Position numbers and translations under genes: made by a program. A stretch of 44,987 nucleotides of DNA from Acidimicrobiia bacterium UBA5794. Its GTDB lineage: Bacteria > Actinomycetota > Acidimicrobiia > Spongiisociales > UBA5794. The notes below the pieces were generated by a model. That model had not been told where the DNA came from. It ran no database searches and saw only the letters and a program-made list of their open reading frames with translations. Of this stretch, positions 33,655-42,076 are shown one piece after another (the first letter of the stretch is position 1; each line of letters starts with the position of its first letter). The stretch is taken from contig DIDS01000002.1 in the NCBI GenBank assembly GCA_002418265.1, positions 1 to 44,987 on the forward strand, in the 5' to 3' direction.

Positions 33655-34626
33655 ATGACCAACTCACCGAACCAGACCAACGGCTGGCCAACCCTGCCGA
33701 CCGACGAATGGATCGACACGATCGAGGCTTTGCATCTTTGGAGCCAGGTGGTGGGCAAGATCCGTCTCGGATACGCACCCTGGCTCAACCACTCATGGGG
33801 TGTCACCCTCTATGTATCCACCAAAGGCCTGCGCACGTCGATGATCCCGTTCGGCAGCCAAGGCGTGGAACTAGAATTCGACTTCACCGCCCATCAACTT
33901 GACATCCACACCACCACGGGCCAACAGCGGTCGATCCCACTCCAACCCCAATCAGTGGCCGACTTCCATCAAGCGGTCCTCGACGCCATGACCTCGGTGG
34001 GCATGCCCGTGACCATCGACCCGATGCCGAGCGAAATCCCTGACGCCATCCCCTTTGATCGCGACACAGCCCAACGAAACTACGATCCCGACCACGCCCA
34101 CACGCTCTGGCAGGCACTCGTACAGAGCGACCGGGCCCTCACCCGATTCCGGGCCGGATTCAAAGGCAAGGCCAGCCCGGTGCACTTCTTCTGGGGCAGC
34201 TTCGATCTGGCCACCACCCGATTCTCGGGGCGCACTGCGCCACCCCACCCCGGCGGGATCCCGAATTTTCCCCACGATGTGGCCCGAGAGGCCTACTCCC
34301 ACGAGGTCACCAGCGTTGGGTTCTGGCCAGGAAACCGGGACGCCCCCGAACCCATCTTCTACGCCTACGCCTACCCGAACCCCGAGGGTTTCCCGAGCGC
34401 ACAGGTGCAGCCCGCAGACGCGTTCTGGCTTGACGAGCTTGGCGAGTTCGTCCTCCCCTACGCTGCCGCCACCGCCGCCGAAGACCCCGACCACGTGCTT
34501 GCGTCGTTCTTCGATTCCACCCACGCTGCGGCCGCCGAGCTGGCCCAATGGGATCGCACTGCACTCGAATGCCATCCACCCGAAGGCCCGGAATGGTGGC
34601 GGACCCGACCGCACGAAACGGCATGA
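33655..34626 (+). CDS. DUF5996 family protein
   Basis: A 323-residue soluble protein of the DUF5996 family. Recognisable segments are WPTLPTDEWIDTIEALHLWSQVVGKIRL at the N terminus, HFFWGSFDLATTRFSGR in the middle and SVGFWPG with FYAYAYPNPEGF towards the C terminus. The role is unknown. The ATG at 33655 begins MTNSPNQTNGWP; the upstream frame to 33619 has no ribosome site. Complete in length. Confidence 0.8.
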   Translation: MTNSPNQTNGWPTLPTDEWIDTIEALHLWSQVVGKIRLGYAPWLNHSWGVTLYVSTKGLRTSMIPFGSQGVELEFDFTAHQLDIHTTTGQQRSIPLQPQSVADFHQAVLDAMTSVGMPVTIDPMPSEIPDAIPFDRDTAQRNYDPDHAHTLWQALVQSDRALTRFRAGFKGKASPVHFFWGSFDLATTRFSGRTAPPHPGGIPNFPHDVAREAYSHEVTSVGFWPGNRDAPEPIFYAYAYPNPEGFPSAQVQPADAFWLDELGEFVLPYAAATAAEDPDHVLASFFDSTHAAAAELAQWDRTALECHPPEGPEWWRTRPHETA

Positions 34627-34699
34627 GTTCCGTGATCGAACTCCATTGACCCTGAGGATCGTCCCGTCGACTCCGAACGGGTTCAAAAGGGCGTAGATC

Positions 34700-35446
34700 T
34701 CAGTCCCAGCGGAAGAACCAGACGGCAAGCAAGCCGGCGACGATCGCATACGCCGCCATGACCAGGAGACTGGAAGTTTGGGGGACGCCACCTGCCCAGC
34801 TGTCAGACAGCGCCTGGACCGCGGCCCCAGCGGGTGTGTAGCTGCTGACGGTCTGGACCCCGTCTGGCATCACCTGGAGGGGGATGTAGACGCCCGCAAA
34901 AAACAGGAGTGGGAAGTACAGGAGCATCCCGATGCCCTGTGCCGAACTCGCCGTAGGTGCAACGGCTCCGATCAGCAACCCGAGGGCGAGGAGTGACACG
35001 GCACCCAAAGCGAACGAGACGATGAACCACCCCAGGCTCTCGGGGATCGAGATGTCAAAAACCAGCATCCCGACCACCACCGCCGCAACGGAAGCCACCG
35101 TCACCACCACCAACTGCACCACGAGGTGGGCCGCGACCAACACTCGTGGGTGAACCGGCGTCGTCGACAGCCGGCGCAAGATGCCACGCTCCCTGTCCCC
35201 TCCCAATGCGACGGGAAGCAGGAACACAGCCACCGTTGCGAGCCCGAGGACGATGCTCGTGGGTGCATACACCTCAACGAGACTCCTCCCGCTAAAGACG
35301 CGGTCTGGATTCGTGGCGTTGGGAAACGCCGTGCCGATGACCACGAGCAGTACCGACGGAAACACCAGTCCGAAAAAGACCGCCAACGGCTCTCTGAGGA
35401 AGACCTTGGACTGGGTCTTGGCGAGTGCGGTAAACGCAGACATCAC
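34700..35446 (-). CDS. ABC-2 type permease
   Basis: A 248-residue membrane subunit of an ABC-2 exporter with about six helices, an N-terminal FLREPLAVFFGLVFP segment and the typical ABC-2 central motif GMLLYFPLLFFAGVYIPLQ. It partners with the ATPase upstream, whose stop overlaps its ATG by 4 nt. The substrate (drug, lipid or polyketide-like compound) is not evident. Confidence 0.88.
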   Translation of the reverse strand: MMSAFTALAKTQSKVFLREPLAVFFGLVFPSVLLVVIGTAFPNATNPDRVFSGRSLVEVYAPTSIVLGLATVAVFLLPVALGGDRERGILRRLSTTPVHPRVLVAAHLVVQLVVVTVASVAAVVVGMLVFDISIPESLGWFIVSFALGAVSLLALGLLIGAVAPTASSAQGIGMLLYFPLLFFAGVYIPLQVMPDGVQTVSSYTPAGAAVQALSDSWAGGVPQTSSLLVMAAYAIVAGLLAVWFFRWD

Positions 35447-36369
35447 GCACTCCCCTCATCTGTGGTTCCGAGCCGTCGTCCGGTCAAGGCAACGAACGCA
35501 TCGTCGAGCGTGGTCTGGTCGACCTGGAACCGAGTGGGGACGATCCCGTGGCTTGCCAAAAGGGAGACAACCGAAAAGAGCAGCTTCTCGTTCCCTGTGA
35601 CGACGATCTCGCCGTGGGAACGAGAGATCTCACTCACCTCAGGGAGCTCCCGCAACCAGTCGTCTTCGACGGCTTCTGAGGTTGTGAAGCGGATGCGTTG
35701 CTCAAGCCCAACGCTGTCGATGAGGCCCTGCGGGGTGTCAAGGGCGACCACGCGCCCCTCATCAATGAGAGCCAGGCGGTCCGCAAGCCTTTCGGCCTCC
35801 TCCATGAAATGTGTCACCAACAAGACCGTGACACCTCCATCTCGCAGTTCCTCGACGAGTCCCCACGTCTCTCGGCGGGCCTGGGGATCGAGACCGGTGG
35901 TGAGCTCATCGAGGATGACGGCCCGGGGTTGTCCGACCAGGGCGACTGCGATCGAAAGACGCTGCTGTTGACCCCCCGAAAGATTGGAGTAGCGCGTGTT
36001 GGCTTTGTCGCTGAGTCCGAGACGTTCGAGGAGGTCCCAAACGTTGAGAGGATCCTGATAGAAGGCAGCGAACGTCTCCACCACCTCTTTGACTTTCACA
36101 CGATCCTGGAACCTGCTCTCCTGAAGCTGCACCCCCAGACGGTTCCGTACCTCGGCTCGGTCGTCGATCGGATCGAAGCCGAAGACGTGGATCTGGCCCG
36201 ACTCCGGGGTGCGCAACCCAGCGATCGACTCGACCGTCGTGGTTTTGCCAGCCCCGTTTGGCCCGAGGATTGCGAAGATCTCCCCCTCCTCCACCGAGAA
36301 GGACACACCATCGACAACAACCCTGCCGTCGTAGCTTTTGACCAGACCGTCGACCTCAATCACAGGCAC
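35443..36369 (-). CDS. ABC exporter ATP-binding protein (DrrA-like)
   Basis: About 308 residues with Walker A GPNGAGKTT, Q-loop LQES, signature LSGGQQQR, Walker B AVILDELTTGLDP and H-loop VTHF. The C-terminal ~80 residues resemble the DrrA regulatory tail. It energises the ABC-2 permease encoded next. The GTG at 36369 is chosen, with GGGAGA 7 nt upstream; the ATG at 36420 abuts its only possible ribosome site and a much longer frame to 36699 runs into the divergent promoter of the CorC gene. Confidence 0.87.
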   Translation of the reverse strand: MPVIEVDGLVKSYDGRVVVDGVSFSVEEGEIFAILGPNGAGKTTTVESIAGLRTPESGQIHVFGFDPIDDRAEVRNRLGVQLQESRFQDRVKVKEVVETFAAFYQDPLNVWDLLERLGLSDKANTRYSNLSGGQQQRLSIAVALVGQPRAVILDELTTGLDPQARRETWGLVEELRDGGVTVLLVTHFMEEAERLADRLALIDEGRVVALDTPQGLIDSVGLEQRIRFTTSEAVEDDWLRELPEVSEISRSHGEIVVTGNEKLLFSVVSLLASHGIVPTRFQVDQTTLDDAFVALTGRRLGTTDEGSA

Positions 36370-36515
36370 AACAACTCTCCCAGAAAATCGCAGGCGCTCG
36401 ACTTTACCAAAGTACGCCATCCTTTGAGGAGATGGACCGTCGTGACTGGTTCGGGCCGACCGTTCCCTCCTGGGTGCAATAGAGTCACAGAAGCGGAGAA
36501 ACGGAGGGATTGAAC

Positions 36516-37784
36516 GTGGATGGTGTGTGGCCCGAACTGGTACTGATCGCGGTGCTGGTCGCCACCAACGCGGTGCTGTCTGGGACGGAGGTTGCACTGA
36601 TCTCCCTCCGCGAACCCCAGCTCGCGCGTCTTGAGGCCCAGAGCCGCTCGGGGCAGGTCGTTGCCAGGCTCGCACGGGATCCCAACCGGTACCTCGCAAC
36701 GGTCCAGATCGGGATCACGCTTGCCGGGTTCATGGCTTCTGCCGTCGCCGCGACAAGCCTTGCCAAGCCGCTGGTACCAGCCTTTTCGTGGGCGGGAAGT
36801 GCCGCCGAGACCGTTGCGGTCGTGGTGGTGACGATCATCCTTGCGTTTCTCACCCTCGTGTTCGGCGAACTCACCCCCAAACGGCTTGCGCTCCAACGAG
36901 CGGAGGGATGGGCAATGGTGATGGCCCGGCCACTCGACTGGTTCTCGACCGCCATGACTCCCTTCGTCTGGCTGCTCAGCGTGTCGACCGATGCGGTCGT
37001 TCGACTCTTTGGCGGCACACCGGGCGCTACACGCCAGGAGGTCGATCTGGCGGAACTTCGAGACACGATCCTCGCAACCGGCGGCCTGTCCCAGGACCAC
37101 TCCGAGGTCTTTCTGGGAGCCTTCGACATCGTGGAGCGAACGGTTGCCGAGATCATGACGCCGAGGACCGACGTGCGGACGGTTGATGTCTCGGCCACCG
37201 TCGGGCAAGCCATCGACACCATGGTCGACTCTGGGTTCTCACGCCTGCCCGTGACCCTCGATGACCGCGGCCTTGACGCTGCGATCGGAATCGTCAGCCT
37301 TGCTGACCTCGTCAGTGTCGAACGACACGAACCGCTTTCCCCCTTTGTCCGGGAGGTACCAACGTTCCCCGAGAATGTGGACGTCCTCGTCGCCCTCCGG
37401 CGGCTTCAAGAGGTGCGAATCCAGATGGGGTTCGTCGTTGATGAGTTCGGTGGCGTGGAAGGCATCGTCACCACCGAGGACATCGTTGAGGAGATCGTGG
37501 GAGAGATCTACGACGAAGAGGACACAGATGTCGTCAGTGTCCAGGAGGGTCCGGACGGCAGCTTCCTCGTACCCGGCCGTTTCCCTGTCCACGATCTCGT
37601 GGATGTCGACATCCACGTCCCTGGCGGAGATTTCACGACCGTCGCGGGCCTCGTTCTTGCCGAACTCGGACACCTACCTGAGGTCGGCGAATCCGTCACC
37701 GTCGAGCAATGGCTCATCGAAGTCGTCGAACTCGACGGCACAGCCATCTCCAAAGTGCGATTCACCCCCGCCGAGGACCCCTGA
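36516..37784 (+). CDS. CorC/HlyC-family CNNM-like transporter
   Basis: A 422-residue protein with an N-terminal DUF21 membrane domain (about four helices; LSGTEVALISLR near residue 24), a tandem CBS pair (from MTPRTDVRTVD, about 215-335; second CBS ends near GGVEGIVTTEDIVEEIVGEI) and a C-terminal CorC_HlyC domain. Relatives handle Mg2+ or Co2+ efflux or resistance. The GTG at 36516 has GGAGGG 7 nt upstream; a TTG at 36510 is closer to that site than usual. Divergent from the ABC exporter. Confidence 0.9.
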   Translation: MDGVWPELVLIAVLVATNAVLSGTEVALISLREPQLARLEAQSRSGQVVARLARDPNRYLATVQIGITLAGFMASAVAATSLAKPLVPAFSWAGSAAETVAVVVVTIILAFLTLVFGELTPKRLALQRAEGWAMVMARPLDWFSTAMTPFVWLLSVSTDAVVRLFGGTPGATRQEVDLAELRDTILATGGLSQDHSEVFLGAFDIVERTVAEIMTPRTDVRTVDVSATVGQAIDTMVDSGFSRLPVTLDDRGLDAAIGIVSLADLVSVERHEPLSPFVREVPTFPENVDVLVALRRLQEVRIQMGFVVDEFGGVEGIVTTEDIVEEIVGEIYDEEDTDVVSVQEGPDGSFLVPGRFPVHDLVDVDIHVPGGDFTTVAGLVLAELGHLPEVGESVTVEQWLIEVVELDGTAISKVRFTPAEDP

Positions 37785-38022
37785 AGACCCGGAAGAGCCT
37801 TCTCGCCGCATAATTGCCCCACTTCTTCCCATAATTTTGTCGCGAAATCCGTGATCATTGTGTGAACCGCAACACTTGAACTCCTGCCATGTTCTCGTGT
37901 AGGAATGTCGATTATCAACCGATATACTCCTACCAACTACTCCCCGCCGTCCGGATCTTCGGTTTCGAACTGGCGGGGATTATCTCTTCCGGCCTTGACC
38001 CGTGCGATCGAGACGGCGTGCC

Positions 38023-38649
38023 ATGGCTGACCGGGTTGTTCTGTTTCTCGACTACCAGAACATCTACATGTCTGCTCGCACCCTCTTCCATCCCATCGGT
38101 GCACCTCACTGGAACGGGCAGATCGATCCTGTCAGACTCGCGCAACGGCTCGTCGATCGAAGCCCGTACGATCGCCAACTCACCGGTGTACGGATCTACC
38201 GCGGCATCCCCGACTCCACAAAGGATCCGAAGGGATATGGTGCCTGCCAACGACAAATCGCTGCGTGGACGAGCACACAGAAAGTCGACGTCATCACTCG
38301 GACCCTTCGGTATCCATATCTATGGCCGGCCGAGAAGCCTGAGGAAAAGGGTGTCGACGTCGCCTTGGCAATTGATTTCGCCCTGATGGCTGTCGACGAC
38401 GAGTACGTCGGGGGCGAACCGGCCAACTTCCTTGACGTTGGCGTACTCATGTCGGTCGACACCGACCTCAAACCCGCTCTTGAAGCAGTTGTCCAAAACA
38501 GCGACGCGCGAGCCGAGGTCGCGGCCTGGTCGAACCCCCAAGGCTATTCGCGACGACTCAGCATCAAGGCTCAGAATCTGTGGTGTCACTGGCTCGACGA
38601 AGACGACTACCACAAAGTCCAGGACACACGTGACTACGCCATTCCGTAG
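38023..38649 (+). CDS. NYN-domain (PIN-like) putative RNase
   Basis: A 208-residue NYN domain protein. The N terminus VVLFLDYQNIY carries the first catalytic-type aspartate and asparagine, KGVDVALAIDFALMA the second acidic pair and LMSVDTDLKPAL the third. NYN proteins are PIN-fold, Mg2+-dependent RNases or RNA-processing factors. The ATG at 38023 is the first after which homology-like sequence begins (MADRVVLF); the site upstream is weak. The preceding 238 nt are AT-richer and probably contain its promoter. Confidence 0.82.
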   Translation: MADRVVLFLDYQNIYMSARTLFHPIGAPHWNGQIDPVRLAQRLVDRSPYDRQLTGVRIYRGIPDSTKDPKGYGACQRQIAAWTSTQKVDVITRTLRYPYLWPAEKPEEKGVDVALAIDFALMAVDDEYVGGEPANFLDVGVLMSVDTDLKPALEAVVQNSDARAEVAAWSNPQGYSRRLSIKAQNLWCHWLDEDDYHKVQDTRDYAIP

Positions 38650-38810
38650 ACGAGAATCTCCGACGCTCGCGGGACGACGTCGGTAACCATCTTGGCGCAT
38701 CCAGCCATGCCGAGATTTCCGCGGTGCAGATCGACGAACTCGTCAAACAGTGGCTGCAAACCTCGACACTGTCCGCAAGGGCTCCATAACCGACATGTCC
38801 AAAGACGTTC

Positions 38811-38839
38811 TTGACAACCGAACGTATGTTCGATATCAT
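38811..38839 (+). promoter_or_regulatory. SOS promoter: TTGACA, LexA box, TATCAT
   Basis: TTGACA (38811-38816) and TATCAT (38834-38839) are separated by exactly 17 nt, and the spacer holds CGAACGTATGTTCG (38819-38832). This matches the mycobacterial/actinobacterial LexA consensus CGAACRNRYGTTYG. LexA would block the promoter until DNA damage. The expected transcription start falls at about 38846-38847. Confidence 0.85.
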
Positions 38840-38846
38840 GGGAGGT

Positions 38847-40031
38847 ATGAAGACACCTACCCCCACTACGGGCGGGGTCTTCGGAGAGGACGCCAGCGCC
38901 AAGGTGCTGGCCGAAGAACTCGCTGATAGATACAACCGAATCAGCGACGACGATCTTGAGGCATCGATTGTCGAGCTGAAACAACACATCGACGCACAAC
39001 ATGCTGACCTGCTGTTGCGGGTTGCTGAGTACCATCGCCGAGATCTTGGACAACTTCGGCATTTCCTGTCCACGGTTGGATGGGTGAAACAGGCATTGCG
39101 ACTCACCTCGGCCGCAGCATCATCAATGGTGCGTTCGGCGCGGAGCCTTGTGGCAATGCCGTTGGTTGCCGACTCAGCGTCTTTGGGCAGGATCACCCCC
39201 GAGGGTGTTCGGCTTCTCGTTCACGCACGGCGCCGGCATCCCGACGAATTCTCGGTACACGAAGAGGTGTTTGCCGACATCGCCCAATACCTCGACACGA
39301 AGGACCTTCGAAGAGCGATCGAGCATTGGGAACAGCAGATTGACTACCCGTCTGCTCTTGCCAAGGTGAAAGCTCAATATCACCGCCGCCGCTTCTCGAT
39401 GGCACAAACCTGGGACGGCATGTGGCATCTCAGCGGTGAGCTCGACCCAGAAACCGGCTCGCTTGTAGATACAGCGATACGGTCCATCGCTGACCGCGAG
39501 AACCTCGCGGCGTCACGCGAGGACTCCACCGATACCAGGTATCCATGGCAACGCCGTGCCGACGCATTGGGCGACCTGTGCTCCTTCTGGCTCTCAAACA
39601 GTGACAAGATCGGTACCTCGGGTGGATCGAAACCGACGCTCATCGTCACCGCAGGCATCGAGTCAATACTCGGCTTGAAGAAAGAACTTCCTTCCATTGA
39701 CGGGTTGGTGTTCGACCCGGACGAAATGCGCAGGATCATCTGCGACTCGGCCGTTGTACGAATCATCCTCGATTCTGAGGGCGAGCCGCTCAACGTCGGG
39801 AGGCAATCCCGCACCGTCACCCCAGCCATCCGACGGGCACTGGACCTCAGAGATGGCGGTTGCATCTGGAATGGATGTGACGCACCGCCGTCGTGGTGCG
39901 ATGCCCACCATCTCATCCACTGGGTCGACGGCGGCGAGACGAGCCTGACCAACATGGTGCTCCTGTGCCGCCGCCACCACCGAGCCGCCCACGAACAATC
40001 AGGCGATCCGCCCGGCGAAGTTCCGCCGTAG
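38847..40031 (+). CDS. DUF222-HNH endonuclease-like protein (13E12 family), SOS-controlled
   Basis: A 394-residue protein with an N-terminal DUF222 region and a C-terminal HNH nuclease motif: CIWNGCDAPPSWCDAHHLIHW, then LTNMVLLCRRHHRAAHE, providing two Cys pairs and the catalytic histidines. It belongs to the 13E12 repeat family abundant in Actinomycetota. Some M. tuberculosis members have LexA boxes. Upstream in-frame ATGs (38811, 38826, 38838) lie inside the promoter, so the ATG at 38847, at the predicted transcription start, is preferred and implies a leaderless mRNA. Molecular function of the family is not settled; DNA cleavage after damage is plausible. Confidence 0.85.
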   Translation: MKTPTPTTGGVFGEDASAKVLAEELADRYNRISDDDLEASIVELKQHIDAQHADLLLRVAEYHRRDLGQLRHFLSTVGWVKQALRLTSAAASSMVRSARSLVAMPLVADSASLGRITPEGVRLLVHARRRHPDEFSVHEEVFADIAQYLDTKDLRRAIEHWEQQIDYPSALAKVKAQYHRRRFSMAQTWDGMWHLSGELDPETGSLVDTAIRSIADRENLAASREDSTDTRYPWQRRADALGDLCSFWLSNSDKIGTSGGSKPTLIVTAGIESILGLKKELPSIDGLVFDPDEMRRIICDSAVVRIILDSEGEPLNVGRQSRTVTPAIRRALDLRDGGCIWNGCDAPPSWCDAHHLIHWVDGGETSLTNMVLLCRRHHRAAHEQSGDPPGEVPP

Positions 40032-40066
40032 TCACGGATATCGAGCGCTTGGTTCAAGATGCTTGA

Positions 40067-40120
40067 CACGGCTGTGATCAGTGTTTGATCTCAACTGCAC
40101 CAAACATCACCGATGCGTTC
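40067..40120 (-). repeat. 54-bp copy of the liaF-like gene 3' end
   Basis: Matches 40679-40732 over 54 nt with a handful of changes. On the leftward strand it encodes ASVMFGAVEIKH and a stop, i.e. the last residues of the LiaF-like protein. It is a detached gene fragment on the other side of the thioesterase gene. Confidence 0.9.
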
Positions 40121-40227
40121 GATTCCTGCCAAGTTCGGCTCGTACTGCTCGGCGATATCGAGCTAATCTCCCAACGGATTCGACGCTGAACAGTTCTTCC
40201 CAACATCGAATCAAAGGCTGTGAATCG

Positions 40228-40644
40228 ATGACCGACACTCGGACCCTCACCGAAATGATGCACTCAACGATGCCGCTCAGTGCACATCTGAACATCGAGG
40301 CGACCGAGTTCACCCCCGAAAAAGTCGTGCTGCAGCTCCAATGGGCAGATCATTTGTGCACAAGCAACGGGCTGCTCCACGGTGGAACCGTCATGGCACT
40401 TGCCGACTCGGCTGGAGGAGCCAGCGCATTCCTCAACCTGCCAGAGGGTGCCAGCGGTACCGCAACGATCGAATCGAAGACGAACTTCCTGGGGGGTGTG
40501 ACTGCTGGAACCGTGATCGCGACGGCCAGACCCCTCCACAAGGGGTCCACGACCATCGTGGTGGAAACCGAAGTCACGAACAACGATCGTCTCGTCGCCA
40601 AGGTCACCCAGACCCAAGCCGTGCTCCGCCAACAGACGCCGTAG
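40228..40644 (+). CDS. PaaI-like hotdog thioesterase
   Basis: A 138-residue hotdog-fold acyl-CoA thioesterase. The motif GLLHGGTVMALADSAGG (about 48-64) includes the HGG loop and the catalytic-type Asp of the PaaI/hydroxybenzoyl-CoA class; SKTNFLGGVTAG follows. The ATG at 40228 (MTDTRTLTEMM) has AAAGG about 10 nt upstream; the frame upstream to 40081 runs into the 54-bp repeat and is unlike the family. The gene is framed by the two direct copies of the liaF-like 3' end. Confidence 0.85.
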   Translation: MTDTRTLTEMMHSTMPLSAHLNIEATEFTPEKVVLQLQWADHLCTSNGLLHGGTVMALADSAGGASAFLNLPEGASGTATIESKTNFLGGVTAGTVIATARPLHKGSTTIVVETEVTNNDRLVAKVTQTQAVLRQQTP

Positions 40645-40689
40645 CCGGGCGGGCCGCATCGTCAACTTGCGCGTTTGGCACGGCTGTGA

Positions 40690-41346
40690 TCAGTGTTTGA
40701 TCTCCACTGCACCAAACATCGCTGTTGCGTTCACCACCAGAGTGGGGGCAGATGAGCTGAGGCTGTCCTTCTTGGTGGCGTTCTCCAACCCACCAAAGAT
40801 CGGAAAGCCCCTGAGATCCACATGCCATCCGGCGGGCACCGTGATCTCGGTCGCTCCGAACGCCGTGAAGACCTCGATCGTTGCGTCGGGTGCCAGCTCG
40901 GCGTTGCTCAGATCAAACTCAATTCCGCCAAACAACACCGAAAGGGAACCCCCTTCAAAGTGTTGTGAGCGAGAGGCCAACTTGCTTCCTGAAAACACGG
41001 TGAAGTTCGAGACGGTGTCTTTGGTCTCGGCAGTCCGATCACGTTGTCCAAACCGGAAGATCACCAAGAGACCCACGAACACCAGGATCGCTGGCCAGAG
41101 GAAGTCGCCAACGTCGACAATATCGAGCGCGGAGAGAAGCAACGCAACCCCAACCGCTGTCACGATCAACGGGGCGGCCCAACGACGCGGGTTGGCGATC
41201 CACATCAGGAGGCCAGCAACGATCACGAATACCGGCCACCACGATGCAAAGACATCGCTGGCCTTGAGGACGTCCAGGTTGTCCAGGAGCAGGATCACAC
41301 CCACCGCAACGATCACAGACCCGACGTAGAGCCGACCCCAGTTCAT
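40690..41346 (-). CDS. LiaF-like membrane protein
   Basis: A 218-residue protein with an N-terminal membrane region of about four helices (residues 5-100: LYVGSVIVAVGVILLLDNL, WWPVFVIVAGLLMWI and so on). The C-terminal beta-rich domain (VFSGSKLASRSQHFEGGSLS, then ATIEVFTAFGATEITVPAG, then MFGAVEIKH) has the repeated FGG/FGA strand pattern of LiaF/DUF2154 cell-envelope stress proteins. It probably senses or modulates envelope stress. No liaRS-like two-component genes are adjacent. The 3' end (40679-40732) is the source or sibling of the 54-bp repeat. Confidence 0.8.
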   Translation of the reverse strand: MNWGRLYVGSVIVAVGVILLLDNLDVLKASDVFASWWPVFVIVAGLLMWIANPRRWAAPLIVTAVGVALLLSALDIVDVGDFLWPAILVFVGLLVIFRFGQRDRTAETKDTVSNFTVFSGSKLASRSQHFEGGSLSVLFGGIEFDLSNAELAPDATIEVFTAFGATEITVPAGWHVDLRGFPIFGGLENATKKDSLSSSAPTLVVNATAMFGAVEIKH

Positions 41347-41386
41347 GAAACCTCCTCGCCTATGTCACACTCTAGACACTGGTGCG

Positions 41387-41695
41387 TCAGCAGCCGAGTG
41401 CGTAGGCGATGGCGTCACAGACGCGTTGAAGGTCTTTGTTGCTGATCGCTCCGACCTGTTTCGTGAGCAATGTCTGGGGGACCGTGTGAAGACCGTCGCA
41501 GTTGACCACTGACTCCTGATCAACACCAGCGGCCACATGGTCGATGGGGACCTCAGCTGCCAGTCCGCGCATGGTGGATGTGACTTCAGCAATGGTGACC
41601 AATGCACGATATTCGAGCACCTCGTTGCGGGTGAGCACCACGACGGGCCGGCGTTTACGACCGACCTCGGCAAGCCAGACCTCTCCCCGTTTCAC
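41387..41695 (-). CDS. MazF/PemK-type toxin
   Basis: A 102-residue MazF-fold endoribonuclease. The N terminus MKRGEVWLAEVG with KRRPVVVLTRNE shows the conserved Arg region; the central TSTMRGLAAEVPI and the C-terminal LLTKQVGAISNKDLQRV follow the family pattern. Its ATG overlaps the antitoxin stop by 4 nt. Confidence 0.87.
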   Translation of the reverse strand: MKRGEVWLAEVGRKRRPVVVLTRNEVLEYRALVTIAEVTSTMRGLAAEVPIDHVAAGVDQESVVNCDGLHTVPQTLLTKQVGAISNKDLQRVCDAIAYALGC

Positions 41696-41898
41696 TCAGA
41701 GCTCCAGGCTTCAGCATCAGTCCAGAACTCATCTGGCTCCTCAGGATGCCGCTTGTAGGCTTCCCTGTCGTTCTCGATGAGTGCGGCGTGGACAGCCGAG
41801 GCGACACCGCGGCGCGCCGCGGCGGAGATGTTGATGCCCAACTCGCGCGCTTGGCGTGCGAGGGACTCTTCAAGCGTGAACGTTGTACGTGTTGCCAT
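41692..41898 (-). CDS. CcdA/MazE-like antitoxin
   Basis: A 68-residue antitoxin, first gene of the pair. The N-terminal MATRTTFTLEESLARQARELGINIS is a ribbon-helix-helix-type DNA-binding segment (CcdA-like). The acidic C terminus (EEPDEFWTDAEAW) is the likely toxin-binding tail. Confidence 0.82.
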   Translation of the reverse strand: MATRTTFTLEESLARQARELGINISAAARRGVASAVHAALIENDREAYKRHPEEPDEFWTDAEAWSSE

Positions 41899-41903
41899 AT
41901 TCT

Positions 41904-41923
41904 GATGCTAGCATCCGATTATA
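41904..41923 (-). promoter_or_regulatory. Promoter and perfect 12-bp palindrome of the MazF-type operon
   Basis: The leftward consensus -10 TATAAT (41923 to 41918) is followed by the perfect palindrome GATGCTAGCATC (41904-41915), which spans the expected transcription start 5-20 nt before the antitoxin ATG. This is a likely autoregulatory operator. Confidence 0.65.
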
Positions 41924-42076
41924 GCGTTTATGGCTAGTCGCATCGAGAGCGCTCCGGATTCAACCAGCCCAAGGGGCTCCGAAACCTGGCCGACTGTTAG
42001 CATCCCGTGCCATGGCCCCTTGCGCCAACCATCGGCGACCCTCCCGCAAGCAACGCGACCAAGACACGAGCATCCC

